64,000 nt of DNA from positions 1 to 64,000 of the forward strand of contig CAJKVH010000003.1 in NCBI GenBank assembly GCA_905203305.1, written 5' to 3'. The notes below the pieces were generated by a model. That model worked only from the letters and a program-made list of their open reading frames with translations, did no database searches and had not been told where the DNA came from. The stretch comes from an uncultured Eubacteriales bacterium. GTDB lineage: Bacteria > Bacillota > Clostridia > TANB77 > CAG-508. The position numbers were made by a program, and so were the translations under genes. Positions 45,949 to 54,233 of the stretch are shown one piece after another (position 1 is the first letter of the stretch; every line of letters begins with the position of its first letter).

Positions 45949-45975
45949 AGAAGCTGTTTTAAACAGCTTTTTTTA
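45949..45975 (+). terminator. Terminator of the acpS operon
   Basis: Stem AAGCTGTTT / AAACAGCTT with a T run. Confidence 0.85.
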
Positions 45976-46020
45976 GTATAAATTGAATTTATTTGAATAA
46001 AGTCTAATAGAGGTGAAAAC

Positions 46021-46466
46021 ATGAACATAATAAAAACCACACTATTAGGCTTATTTTTTGGCACATTTGGAACAACAATAGGAGGAATAATAGGTTGCTT
46101 TTTTAACAATGTATCAAATAAGTTTTTAAGTTTTGTATTATCATTTGCATCAGGGCTTATGATGTCAATAATATGTTTTGACTTAATACCAGAAGCATTA
46201 GAAATTTCAAATATTTTAATGGTAATAGTAGGAGTTATTTTAGGAATATTCACAATGATAATTTGTGATTTAGTTGTAACAAATAAGTTTAGTAAAAATA
46301 AAGATTTAAAATCGAATAATTTATTAAAAACAGGAATTATAGTAAGTATGGGATTAGCAATTCATAATTTTCCGGAAGGATTGGCAATAGGATCGGGATT
46401 TGAAGCATCATTAAAATTAGGAATTAGTCTTGCAATTGCAATATGCATGCATGATATACCAGAAGG
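46021..46466 (+). pseudogene. ZIP family metal transporter, 5' part (split by the element)
   Basis: This encodes the first 148 residues or so of a ZIP (GufA-like) transporter: membrane helices from LLGLFFGTFGTTIGG, GLMMSIICFDLIPEA, and the metal-binding helices GLAIHNFPEGLAIG and CMHDIPEG. After CCAGAAGG the sequence changes to element DNA, and the frame ends at 46497. The rest of the gene is at 52803. Joining 446 and 290 bases and dropping one C at a CGG gives exactly 245 codons. The transporter is therefore interrupted unless the element excises. Confidence 0.92.
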
Positions 46467-46567
46467 TAGAGGTCAAAGTAGACAGTATGTGAGATAAAAC
46501 AATTTGAATGTATAAAAAATATATAAATTTCAGAGTTTGAAAAAATTTTGAAATTTATTTTTGACTA

Positions 46568-46596
46568 TTGACAAAAACAAATGTTTTATATAAAAT
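46568..46596 (+). promoter_or_regulatory. Promoter of the RhuM gene
   Basis: TTGACA, 17 bp, TAAAAT, about 60 bp before the ATG. Confidence 0.6.
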
Positions 46597-46656
46597 TATA
46601 ATAGATATTTAAAAGGTAATCAGGTAGAAAATAAACTTTGAAGGGAGTTTTACATA

Positions 46657-47649
46657 ATGAACAATAAATTAAATGAACAAAATAATTTTATAATGTATAC
46701 AACAGATGATGGACAAGTTGATATTGAAGTGAAACTAGAAGATGAAAATGTATGGCTTACTCAAAAAGCAATGGCTGAATTATTTGAAACCACGAAACAA
46801 AATGTAAGCTTACATATAAAAAATATTTTTGATGAAAAAGAATTAGACGAAAATGTAGTTGTCAAGAAAAACTTGACAACTGCTAAAGATGGAAAAAACT
46901 ATAAAATAAAATTTTATAATTTGGATTTAATTATATCAGTGGGATATAGAGTCAAATCAGTTCGAGGTACGCAATTTAGAATATGGGCAAATAAATTAAT
47001 TAAAGAATATCTAATAAAAGGGTATAACCTTAATGTTAAAAGATTCAAAAACAATGGAGGAGGAACATACTTTGAAGAGGTTTTAGAAAAAATTAGGGAT
47101 ATCCGTTCATCAGAGAAAGTATTTTGGAGAAAAATATTAGATATTTATGCTACAAGTGTAGATTATGATGCTAAAAATGAACAGACAAGAGAATTTTTTA
47201 AAACAGTTCAAAACAAAATGCACTATGCTGTTCATGGTAACACAGCAGCAGAAGTAATATTTAATAGAGTGGATAGCAAAAAAGAGAATATAGGATTAAC
47301 AAACTTTAAAGGAAATATGCCGACAAGAGCAGAAACAGAAATTGCTAAAAATTATTTGAGTGAAAAAGAATTGGATTTATTAAATAGAATGGTGTCAGCA
47401 TATTTAGATGTTGCAGAGATTAATGCTTTAAATATGCTTGCGATGACAATGAAAGACTGGGTAAAAGAACTAGATGGATTTTTAACTATGACTCATAAAG
47501 ATATATTAGAAGGAGCTGGGACAATATCTCATGAAAAAGCATTAGAGAAAGCACATAAAGAATATGATAAATATATGAGAAATCATTTAACACAAGCAGA
47601 AAAAGATTATCTAGAAATAATGGGTGAAGATATAAAAAAGTTAAAATAA
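46657..47649 (+). CDS. Virulence RhuM family protein
   Basis: A 330-residue member of the RhuM family, common in genomic islands and prophages. Visible: an N-terminal DNA-binding-like part (VWLTQKAMAELFETTKQNVSL), YNLDLIISVGYRVKSVRGTQ, FRIWANKLIKEYLIKGY, and the C-terminal Fic/Doc-like segment (TRAETEIAKNYLSEKELDLL). The name comes from a Salmonella island gene; the true function is unclear, with a toxin-like or phage-defence role proposed for relatives. AAGGGAG site. First cargo gene at the left end. Confidence 0.85.
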   Translation: MNNKLNEQNNFIMYTTDDGQVDIEVKLEDENVWLTQKAMAELFETTKQNVSLHIKNIFDEKELDENVVVKKNLTTAKDGKNYKIKFYNLDLIISVGYRVKSVRGTQFRIWANKLIKEYLIKGYNLNVKRFKNNGGGTYFEEVLEKIRDIRSSEKVFWRKILDIYATSVDYDAKNEQTREFFKTVQNKMHYAVHGNTAAEVIFNRVDSKKENIGLTNFKGNMPTRAETEIAKNYLSEKELDLLNRMVSAYLDVAEINALNMLAMTMKDWVKELDGFLTMTHKDILEGAGTISHEKALEKAHKEYDKYMRNHLTQAEKDYLEIMGEDIKKLK

Positions 47650-47724
47650 TGCAAGAGTAAAATGCTAGTTAAAGGATAAAAAAGAAAGATAACTAGTAAT
47701 TTGAAAGTGAGGTAATATATTATA

Positions 47725-48270
47725 ATGGATTATTTCATAATGGAAATGTGGAGTGGTATATGGACATTAAGAAATACTATTCCTTTGTCAGGATTTATAT
47801 TTTTAGCTGTAATATGTATTGAATTATTAATAAAATTTATTCAAAAGAAAAAAATAAATTTTAAAATATCAAATTTAATATGTCAGTATTTATGGATTTT
47901 AATAATTCTATGTATATTAAAAATAACTGGTATTTTAACTGGTAATTTTGGTATAACATCTCCATTTGATAGTTATATCAGTTTTAAATTATTTGAAGAT
48001 GGTTTTAACGTTGCAACTATATTGAATATACTTTTATTTATACCATTTGGATTTTTACCAATATTTATATTTAAAAATATTCATAAACATTGGTGGAATG
48101 GAATAATACTTGGTGGAATATTTTCTATAAGCATCGAATTTTTACAAACTTTTATTGGGAGATTTGCACAATTAGATGATGTTATTATGAATACTTTAGG
48201 AACACTTATTGGATTTTTACTAGGACTATTTGTTATGAGTTTCTTCAAAAATAAATTGGTAAAAAAATAA
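47725..48270 (+). CDS. VanZ-like family protein
   Basis: A 181-residue membrane protein with four or five helices. NILLFIPFGFLPIFIF, then SIEFLQTFIGRFAQLDDVIMNTLGTLIGFLLG carry the VanZ signature (Glu-Leu-Gln and Asp-Asp-x-x-x-Asn). VanZ gives low-level teicoplanin resistance in enterococci, but most VanZ-like proteins have no known role. Codon use is host-like. Weak GTGAGGTAA site. Cargo of the element. Confidence 0.85.
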   Translation: MDYFIMEMWSGIWTLRNTIPLSGFIFLAVICIELLIKFIQKKKINFKISNLICQYLWILIILCILKITGILTGNFGITSPFDSYISFKLFEDGFNVATILNILLFIPFGFLPIFIFKNIHKHWWNGIILGGIFSISIEFLQTFIGRFAQLDDVIMNTLGTLIGFLLGLFVMSFFKNKLVKK

Positions 48271-48299
48271 TAACAAATTACAATTTGATTAAATAAAAA

Positions 48300-48336
48300 A
48301 ACATCATGGCAGGAATAAATCCTGCTATGATGTCCG
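48300..48336 (-). terminator. Terminator of the high-GC element gene
   Basis: Stem ACATCATGGCAGGA / TCCTGCTATGATGT, loop ATAAA, followed on the minus strand by a run of seven Ts. Confidence 0.85.
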
Positions 48337-48353
48337 TACTTCAGAAACAAATA

Positions 48354-49412
48354 TTACTTCTCTTCGGTACTCCAGTCGAATTCTCCAGTAACTTTTTCAT
48401 TAAACAGGTCGAAAGGCCAGTTATGCAGATATTCCTTCATTACTTCTTCGGATTCTCTGTCATAAACATAGCGCTGTTTCAACAGCTTGTCGTCCAAATC
48501 ATAAGCCTCGAGAATGACCTTTTTGGCAGATGCAATCAGTTCAGCAGAGACACCATCATTGTCAGAATTGTCGAACATTCCTAACCAACGACAACTTTCT
48601 CTTATCTCTGTTGCAAGCATGGGATTTGGCATAAGATATGCGGTGTTTCTGCTCCAACCCTGGCAATAAATCTTCTTAAGTCGGCTGTGTTTTCTAGGAT
48701 CAAGATGACCTGCAGACCAGCCAGAAAGAAATTCAATTCCAGTTTCGGGAGCAGTACACAGTACTTTTGCAACATTGCAACAACCATGCCAAATCAAATC
48801 CGTACTCCAAGAAGGATAAATAACGGAAAATTCTGAATCATCATCTGCAACCAGAGTGATTTTCTGGAATTCTCCTCCCAAGCAATGACCGCCTGAATAC
48901 CAAAGTTTATCACCAATGCGATTGGCAATGCACTTGGGATCGTGTGCCTGACGATAGGCTTCAGCTTCAGCTTCAGCTTCTCTTCTTGCAACATCTTCTG
49001 CACGAGCTTTACCAGCATCATCTAAAGGCAACTTATCAAGATATGTGCCAATATCAGAACGCTTGATAACAAAGTAGTGTGCTCCAGACATAGAATAGTC
49101 AGGAATTACGATTTCATCGCAATAGTGAATCGGATAATCTCCTCCAGGAATATTGACCGGTTTCAATCCTGCCTCATGCAGTGCCCTACGAAGGCGAGGC
49201 CAAAACTTGATGTTATTTCCAAGCTTTTTGCCAGGAATAACTTCTCTGGCTTGACGAAGATGGAAGAAACCACCTTTGCAATACTCACCAACGACATAAG
49301 CATCGCAGTTGAACCGATACATGCCATTTCCTAACCGGGTTACAAGGACCTCAGCTGTCTCGCCAAGGATGTGTTTAACCGTTACCTGTGTGTTTTTTTT
49401 GATAGTCTTCAT
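48354..49412 (-). CDS. Unknown 352-residue protein, atypical base composition
   Basis: No family recognised. The N-terminus (LGETAEVLVTRLGNGMYRFN) is a beta-rich segment. A charged Ala/Glu/Arg helix follows (KARAEDVARREAEAEAEAYR), then a Cys/Trp/His-containing part (IWHGCCNVAKVLCTAPETGI, YCQGWSRNT) and an acidic C-terminus. No signal peptide or membrane helix. It is far richer in G+C than the element genes beside it, runs against them, and uses CGC, CGT and at least two in-frame CGG for Arg. Good AGGAGG site, own promoter and hairpin terminator: a self-contained single-gene unit, probably of separate origin. Confidence 0.75.
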   Translation of the reverse strand: MKTIKKNTQVTVKHILGETAEVLVTRLGNGMYRFNCDAYVVGEYCKGGFFHLRQAREVIPGKKLGNNIKFWPRLRRALHEAGLKPVNIPGGDYPIHYCDEIVIPDYSMSGAHYFVIKRSDIGTYLDKLPLDDAGKARAEDVARREAEAEAEAYRQAHDPKCIANRIGDKLWYSGGHCLGGEFQKITLVADDDSEFSVIYPSWSTDLIWHGCCNVAKVLCTAPETGIEFLSGWSAGHLDPRKHSRLKKIYCQGWSRNTAYLMPNPMLATEIRESCRWLGMFDNSDNDGVSAELIASAKKVILEAYDLDDKLLKQRYVYDRESEEVMKEYLHNWPFDLFNEKVTGEFDWSTEEK

Positions 49413-49536
49413 ATTGAAGTCCTCCTAAAATAATATTTTATTTGCTCAATGAAATAACATTAAACTTAATCAAAGTTGTTAATAAACAAAATTTAATCAA
49501 TGATAAGCTTAATTTTACAACACTTTGCATACTTTT

Positions 49537-49565
49537 ATTATACCAGATTTTATGTAAAATTTCAA
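49537..49565 (-). promoter_or_regulatory. Promoter of the high-GC element gene
   Basis: On the minus strand TTGAAA, 17 bp, TATAAT, leaving a leader of about 118 nt. The same elements are seen before the radical-SAM gene. Confidence 0.65.
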
Positions 49566-49633
49566 CTATCTTATACATTTATATTTTTAATATAATATAT
49601 AAGGAATACTTATATCAAAATCCTCCAGGAAGA

Positions 49634-49662
49634 TGACAAAAATATTATTTTTATGATATAAT
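49634..49662 (+). promoter_or_regulatory. Promoter of the acetyltransferase gene
   Basis: TGACAA, 17 bp, TATAAT; 37 bp before the ATG. A perfect -10 with a weak -35. Confidence 0.5.
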
Positions 49663-49699
49663 CATCTTAACAAATAGTAAGTTGTAGGGAGGATTTACA

Positions 49700-50254
49700 A
49701 TGACAGAAAAACAAAAAATGTTAGCAGGAGAATTATATAATGCTAATCATGATGAAAGTTTAATAATGGAAAGATTTAAAGCTCAAGATTTGTGCAAAGA
49801 ATATAATAATATAAAACCATCAAATATAGAAAAAAGAATTGAAATGATTAAAAGAATATTTGGAAAATGTGGAGATATGCCTATTGTAGAACAAGACTTT
49901 TGGTGTGATTATGGCTATAATATTTCAGTTGGAAATAACTTTTATATGAATCATAATTGTATCATATTAGATCCTGCAAAAGTTGAATTTGGAGATAATG
50001 TATTTGTAGCACCTAATTGTAGTTTTTATACAGCAGGTCATCCAATAGATGTAAAACAAAGAAATAAAGGATTAGAATATGCTAAACCTATAAAGGTCGG
50101 AAATAATGTATGGATTGGTGGAAATGTTGTGGTATTGCCTGGAGTTACTATTGGAGATAATGTAACAATAGGAGCTGGAAGTATTGTTACAAAAGATATA
50201 CCATCAAATGTTGTAGCTGTAGGAAATCCTTGTAGAGTGATAAAAGAAATATAG
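49700..50254 (+). CDS. Maltose/galactoside O-acetyltransferase family protein
   Basis: A left-handed beta-helix acetyltransferase of 184 residues. The maltose acetyltransferase N-domain (EKQKMLAGELYNANHDESLI) is followed by hexapeptide repeats (ISVGNNFYMNHNCIILD, VEFGDNVFVAPNC, YTAGHPID with catalytic His, VWIGGNVVVLPGVTIGDNVTIGAGSIVTKD) and VAVGNPCRVIK. It transfers acetyl from acetyl-CoA to sugars; the sugar is unknown. AGGGAGG site. Cargo of the element. Confidence 0.92.
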   Translation: MTEKQKMLAGELYNANHDESLIMERFKAQDLCKEYNNIKPSNIEKRIEMIKRIFGKCGDMPIVEQDFWCDYGYNISVGNNFYMNHNCIILDPAKVEFGDNVFVAPNCSFYTAGHPIDVKQRNKGLEYAKPIKVGNNVWIGGNVVVLPGVTIGDNVTIGAGSIVTKDIPSNVVAVGNPCRVIKEI

Positions 50255-50382
50255 TAAGTTATTTTTCTAATTACCACGTGAAAAGAGAACGACAACTTAC
50301 AATTTTTAAAGCAGATAAATATTTACTTTTATGATATAAATAATAAAAAAATATAATTTGAAAATGACTGATTATAAAACAT

Positions 50383-50565
50383 AAATGTGGAAAGAAAACA
50401 GTAGATTATTTTAACATAATAGACAAGCTAGATGAAAATGACATTTATGATGTAATATTTATAGTTACAAGATTTTTATCTTTAGGCAGTATTGTTCCAA
50501 TTATAGAAAATAATAAAAGCAAAAATATAGTATTTGTAGGTAATAATAAATATGACCCAAATTAA
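50383..50565 (+). pseudogene. Remnant of a ketopantoate reductase-like (ApbA/PanE) gene
   Basis: The frame reads KCGKKTVDYF, then LDENDIYDVIFIVTRFLSLG, SIVPIIENNKSKN, IVFVGNNKYDPN and a stop. YDVIFIVTR with SKNIVFVGNN is the mid N-domain of ApbA/PanE-like reductases. No start, no Rossmann GxGxxG and no C-domain; a short further trace (ENYKKLGIDVSKI) lies after a stop. A dead fragment. Confidence 0.6.
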
Positions 50566-50620
50566 TGAAAACTACAAAAAATTAGGAATTGATGTAAGTA
50601 AAATATAACTGTTTGTCAAA

Positions 50621-50663
50621 AAAATAAGCTATCAAAGATAATTTCATTGGTAGTTTATTTTTT
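50621..50663 (+). terminator. Hairpin with T run in the element
   Basis: Arms AAATAAGCTATCAA and TTGGTAGTTTATTT pair with G-T wobbles, then TTT. Likely the terminator of the old reductase gene. Confidence 0.55.
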
Positions 50664-50711
50664 AGCTAAATTTTAACCTTTCTTTACTTTTTATGAAATT
50701 ACATATAAGTT

Positions 50712-50762
50712 AAAAATGTCCAAATCTTTGAGTAAAATAAACTTGAAAAATGGACATTTTTT
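50712..50762. other. Inverted repeat AAAAATGTCCA in the element
   Basis: Exact arms AAAAATGTCCA / TGGACATTTTT around a 28-nt loop, A-rich on one side and T-rich on the other. Terminator-like on both strands. Confidence 0.5.
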
Positions 50763-50826
50763 ATAATAAAAAAAATCAACAATATCAATGCTTTTGAACA
50801 AAATAGATGACATATTTTACTCACTA

Positions 50827-50866
50827 GGGTAGGTGTGTGATAGTGAAAACTATCGCATATCTACCC
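50827..50866. other. Long hairpin upstream of the recombinase operon
   Basis: Arms GGGTAGGTGTGTGATAG and CTATCGCATATCTACCC pair along their length with a few mismatches, loop TGAAAA, no T run. It may be a binding site or RNA structure controlling the recombinase. Confidence 0.5.
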
Positions 50867-50983
50867 TTAAACTATTTATGAGCGAATGTTGACATATTAA
50901 AAAATTTTAAAATAAATTTTAAAATAAGGGAGAATTTTTATAAGAAAACAGATGTATATATAGTATAGGGAGAGTGAGTTGAT

Positions 50984-51097
50984 ATGAGTGAAACTTTCAA
51001 AATCAATATATACTTCGATGAAAAAGGAGAAGAATTAGAAGGAGTAATAAAACACTTAATAATTAATATCTTAAAGAAAAATATTTTAGAGAATTAA
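50984..51097 (+). CDS. Small ORF before the recombinase (37 residues)
   Basis: ATG 50984 has a GGGAGAGTGAG site. It reads MSETFKINIYFDEKGEELEG, then VIKHLIINILKKNILEN. Lies 72 bp before the recombinase in the same direction. Small genes of this kind often precede serine recombinases in Clostridial elements, but I do not recognise it. Confidence 0.55.
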   Translation: MSETFKINIYFDEKGEELEGVIKHLIINILKKNILEN

Positions 51098-51169
51098 AAT
51101 TTTGCTCTAAATAAGATATAATTAAACTTAAATTTAAATTGTTTTTATCAAGCGTAGAAGGGAGGAAAA

Positions 51170-52726
51170 ATGCTTGAACAAATAGAAAAAACAATATACA
51201 AGGTAGCAATTTATATAAGGCTATCAAAAGAAGATGTAGACAGAGGATATGATGAAAGTGAAAGTATAAAAAATCAAAGAACATTACTAACAGAATATGT
51301 GCAAAAATTAGGATGGAAGTACCAATTAATAGATACATATATAGATCAAGGCTTTACTGGAACAAATTTTAATAGACCAGATTTTCAAAGAATGGTAAGA
51401 GATATAGAAAATAGAAAAATTAATATGGTCGTTACAAAAGATTTATCTCGTTTAGGACGTGATTATATAGAAACAGGCGAATATATAGAAAAATGGTTTC
51501 CAGAAAATAATGTAAGATATGTTTCAGTAACAGATGGAATAGATACTTTTGAAACATCAAATGGCAACAATGATATTGCACCTTTTAAATCAATATTAAA
51601 TGATATGTATTCAAAAGACTTATCAAAAAAAATTAGGACTGCATTACATACTATGCAGAAACAGGGAAAATGGGTCGGTGGTAAAACACCACTTGGATAC
51701 ATAAAAGATTCGAATGATAAAAATAAATTAATAATTTATGAGCCAGAAGCTCAAATTGTAAGGACTATTTTTAATATGGCATCTAATGGAAATCAAGTTG
51801 GAACTATAAGAGATTATTTAAATAGTAGCAATATTTCAACAGTCAACAAATCAAGGTATAATAAAGAAACGTTTTGGGAAAATAAAACAGTAAAAAATAT
51901 ATTAAAAAATAAAGCTTATATAGGTACAACTGTACAAAATAAAAGAAGTAGAATAAGTTATAAAAATAGAAAAATTAGAACAAATCCAGAAGAAAAATGG
52001 ATAGAAGTAGAAAATACACATGAACCAATAATAGATAAGAAAATATTTGATGCTGTTCAAAAAATGGTAATAGTTCAAAACTACAACAGAAACGAAAAGA
52101 AAAATATGTTTTTATTAGATGGTTTACTTTTTTGTTATGAATGCAAACATAAAATAGGAGTAAGAGGAAAAAAGAATGGTAATTATTATATGGTATGTAA
52201 CAATTATCGCAGAAATTCAAAATTAAAACTTTGTACGTCACATGGTTTTAGCTATTCTAATTTAGAAGAAACAGTAATTAATTATATTAAGAATTTATTT
52301 CAAAAAATAGATAGTAAAAAAATAGAATTAGAAGTAAAAAAAGGAATGACAAAATATGATTATGGAAAAATACTTCAAAAACTAGAAAACGAGATAAAAT
52401 TAATAAATAACAATATTGACCAAATGTATGTTGATAAATTAAACAATAAAATAAGTGAAGAAATGTATGAGAGGTTATTCTCGAAACTAAAAAATGAAAT
52501 AAAGCAAAAAGAAAACGAATACATAGAAATTAAAAGACAAAAAGAAGAATCAAAAAAAGATGATACTGAAAAAATAAAAAGTGTTATACAAAAATTTTCG
52601 AGCTTAAATAAACCAACACCAGAAATTATGAAAGTTATTATTAATAGAATTGAAATTCATCAAGATAAACAAGTGGATTTGTATTTCAATTTTAAACAAT
52701 TAAATAATCTAAAAGGAAACACATAA
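51170..52726 (+). CDS. Large serine recombinase (site-specific integrase)
   Basis: A 518-residue recombinase. The resolvase domain begins VAIYIRLSKED (catalytic Ser19), with KDLSRLGRDYIETGEYIE near residue 90. The recombinase domain follows (GKTPLGYIKD, NKAYIGTT), then a zinc-ribbon part (FCYECKHKIG and MVCNNY to LCTSHG) and a C-terminal coiled coil. Enzymes of this group integrate and excise elements between short att sites without host factors; this copy sits 66 bp inside the right end and is intact. GGGAGG site. It is the likely mover of the element. Confidence 0.93.
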   Translation: MLEQIEKTIYKVAIYIRLSKEDVDRGYDESESIKNQRTLLTEYVQKLGWKYQLIDTYIDQGFTGTNFNRPDFQRMVRDIENRKINMVVTKDLSRLGRDYIETGEYIEKWFPENNVRYVSVTDGIDTFETSNGNNDIAPFKSILNDMYSKDLSKKIRTALHTMQKQGKWVGGKTPLGYIKDSNDKNKLIIYEPEAQIVRTIFNMASNGNQVGTIRDYLNSSNISTVNKSRYNKETFWENKTVKNILKNKAYIGTTVQNKRSRISYKNRKIRTNPEEKWIEVENTHEPIIDKKIFDAVQKMVIVQNYNRNEKKNMFLLDGLLFCYECKHKIGVRGKKNGNYYMVCNNYRRNSKLKLCTSHGFSYSNLEETVINYIKNLFQKIDSKKIELEVKKGMTKYDYGKILQKLENEIKLINNNIDQMYVDKLNNKISEEMYERLFSKLKNEIKQKENEYIEIKRQKEESKKDDTEKIKSVIQKFSSLNKPTPEIMKVIINRIEIHQDKQVDLYFNFKQLNNLKGNT

Positions 52727-52802
52727 GGCTAATTTAATATTAAATATTAGATTAGTCTAAAAATTAAAATTAAAACTGTCTATTTTAGAATCTACCAGAA
52801 GG

Positions 52803-53092
52803 AATATCAATGTCAGTACCAATGAAAAATGGAGGAATGCCAGTTTCAAAAGTTATTTTTTATGTAGTATTGTCAGGAATAACAACAGGAATAGGTGCAT
52901 TTTTTGGAGCAATAATAGGAAGTATATCAGAAATGATAATTGCAATAAACTTAAGTTTTGCAGCAGGAGCAATGCTTTATATAGTATCAGGAGAATTAAT
53001 ACCAGAGTCTAATAAGTTATATAAAGGAAGAATAAGTGCAGTTCGGAAATATGTTAGGATTTATAATTGGAATTTTAGCAACACAATTATAA
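52803..53092 (+). pseudogene. ZIP family metal transporter, 3' part, with one +1 shift at CGG
   Basis: Continues the gene cut at 46466: EGISMSVPMKNGG, then helices KVIFYVVLSGITTGIGAFFG, AINLSFAAGAMLYIVSGELI, PESNKLYKGRISAV. At 53044 an in-frame CGG occurs; skipping C gives GNMLGFIIGILATQL and a stop at 53092, the usual ZIP ending. In frame 0 the reading instead runs open into the downstream sigma gene. The CGG site lies 241 bp from the insertion, so it is a separate event. Confidence 0.88.
53044..53047 (+). other. CGG-A apparent +1 shift site 5 (ZIP transporter)
   Basis: Context GCA GTT CGG AAA TAT. Skipping C gives GTT GGA AAT ATG TTA GGA (Val-Gly-Asn-Met-Leu-Gly), matching the last ZIP helix. 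Confidence 0.75.
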
Positions 53093-53119
53093 AAAATGGA
53101 AAAAATTTCCATAAAAGTA

Positions 53120-53148
53120 TTTACAAATTTTTCCAATTTTGCTATAAT
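53120..53148 (+). promoter_or_regulatory. Promoter of the sigma-factor gene
   Basis: TTTACA, 17 bp, TATAAT; leader of about 66 nt to the ATG. Confidence 0.65.
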
Positions 53149-53220
53149 GCTGATGTTGGCAAAATTGCGATGCAAAAAGTATTTTATTTAACTAATATCG
53201 ATAAAAGGAGGAATTGCTAC

Positions 53221-54042
53221 ATGAGTTTAGTTTTAAATTCGGAAAAACAAAGAGAATTAGTTTTACAAAATCAAAAACTTGTATATTATCTTGTTAAACA
53301 GTTAAACGTAGTACCTAATAATTTTGAAGATATGGTTTCAATAGGCACAATAGGTTTGATAAAGGCAGCAGCTTCATATGATGACGAAAAGGACATAAGA
53401 TTTGCAACATACGCAACACGGTGTATGAAAAATGAAATTTTTATGTACTTTAGAAAAGAGAATATGAGAGCAAATGATATTTCATTAGAAACATCTTTAA
53501 GTGTAGATAGTAACGGAAATGAACTGACATTATCGGAAATAGTTGCAAGTCCGGGAGATTTCACAGAAGAACTAGCATCAAATGAAATATTTGAAAACTT
53601 CATAAATATAGTATTAAACTGTCTGACTAAGAAAGAAAGACTAATAATGCTATATAGAATAGCTAATGTAAATCAACAAGAAATAGCAAATGAAATAAAC
53701 ATATCACAAAGCTATATATCAAGGTTAGAAAAAGCATTAGCTAAGAAAATTACAACATACTTAAAAGGAAAAACAGAATTTAAGGGGGTTTTTACAATGA
53801 CAAAAGTAAAAGATTCGTACCAGATAAGTTTTTCATCTAATGACGTAAAAAAATTCAATAAGATTTTCTCAATATTCTTAGAGAAAATAAGCTTATCCAA
53901 GGAAATTTCAGATTTCAAAGTTATAAGTTCTAATGGACGGATATGGATACTAATACCAGCAGATCCAGAAGCATTCAGTGTTATAGCAGATATTGTCAAA
54001 ATAGTTGATGACTATAGTGTTGAAGTTGAAACAAAAAAATAA
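53221..54042 (+). CDS. Sigma-70 family sigma factor with C-terminal extension
   Basis: Region 2 is clear (VYYLVKQLNVVPNNFEDMVS, IGTIGLIKAAASYDDEKDIR, FATYATRCMKNEIFMYFRK), as is region 4 (CLTKKERLIMLYR, NQQEIANEINISQSYISRLE), resembling sporulation-type SigK/SigF-like factors. About 80 further residues follow that are not part of the usual fold. Within them, ATG 53797 with an AAGGGGG site could start a separate product. Start chosen: ATG 53221 with an AAAGGAGG site; the frame is open further upstream only because it joins the ZIP tail. Two in-frame CGG (53419, 53938) must be read as Arg, since a +1 step at either would hit a stop. Confidence 0.82.
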   Translation: MSLVLNSEKQRELVLQNQKLVYYLVKQLNVVPNNFEDMVSIGTIGLIKAAASYDDEKDIRFATYATRCMKNEIFMYFRKENMRANDISLETSLSVDSNGNELTLSEIVASPGDFTEELASNEIFENFINIVLNCLTKKERLIMLYRIANVNQQEIANEINISQSYISRLEKALAKKITTYLKGKTEFKGVFTMTKVKDSYQISFSSNDVKKFNKIFSIFLEKISLSKEISDFKVISSNGRIWILIPADPEAFSVIADIVKIVDDYSVEVETKK

Positions 54043-54049
54043 AGTACTA

Positions 54050-54097
54050 AATATATCTCTATGTTATTTATTTTAATAGCATAGAGATATATTTTTT
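54050..54097 (+). terminator. Terminator of the sigma-factor gene
   Basis: Stem AATATATCTCTATG / CATAGAGATATATT, 16-nt loop, T run. Confidence 0.8.
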
Positions 54098-54122
54098 GTA
54101 AAACAAAAATTCGCTTTGCGTA

Positions 54123-54151
54123 TTGACAATAAAAAACAAAAAATATATAAT
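54123..54151 (+). promoter_or_regulatory. Promoter of pcrA
   Basis: TTGACA, 17 bp, TATAAT, a consensus promoter. The leader of about 76 nt contains GGGCGG and CCGTC arms that could pair weakly. Confidence 0.75.
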
Positions 54152-54233
54152 ACAAATATTAATTTTCAAATTAAGGGCGGTCCGATTTAATAAATTGAGC
54201 CGTCTTTAAAAGGAATACAAAAAGGAGAAAAAG

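Larger units (their letters stand above)
46467..52802. mobile_element. Serine-recombinase integrative element in the ZIP gene
   Basis: About 6.3 kb flanked by the 10-bp direct repeat taccagaagg (46457-46466 and 52793-52802), which encodes the conserved Pro-Glu-Gly of the host gene. A large serine recombinase lies at the right end, as in many such elements. Cargo: RhuM family protein, VanZ-like protein, a high-GC unknown gene, an acetyltransferase, a reductase remnant and a small ORF. No conjugation, relaxase or phage structural gene is seen, so it may be mobilised in trans or be a decayed larger element. Confidence 0.88.

Noticed and set aside
46021..46497. A complete short ZIP transporter
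   Set aside because: The last ten residues after PEG come from element DNA, and the remaining helices are found intact 6.3 kb downstream.
52810..54042. A single 410-residue fusion of a transporter tail and a sigma factor
   Set aside because: The transporter tail matches ZIP proteins only in the +1 frame after the CGG, the sigma factor has its own promoter (53120-53148) and AAAGGAGG start at 53221, and the segment between them resembles neither family.
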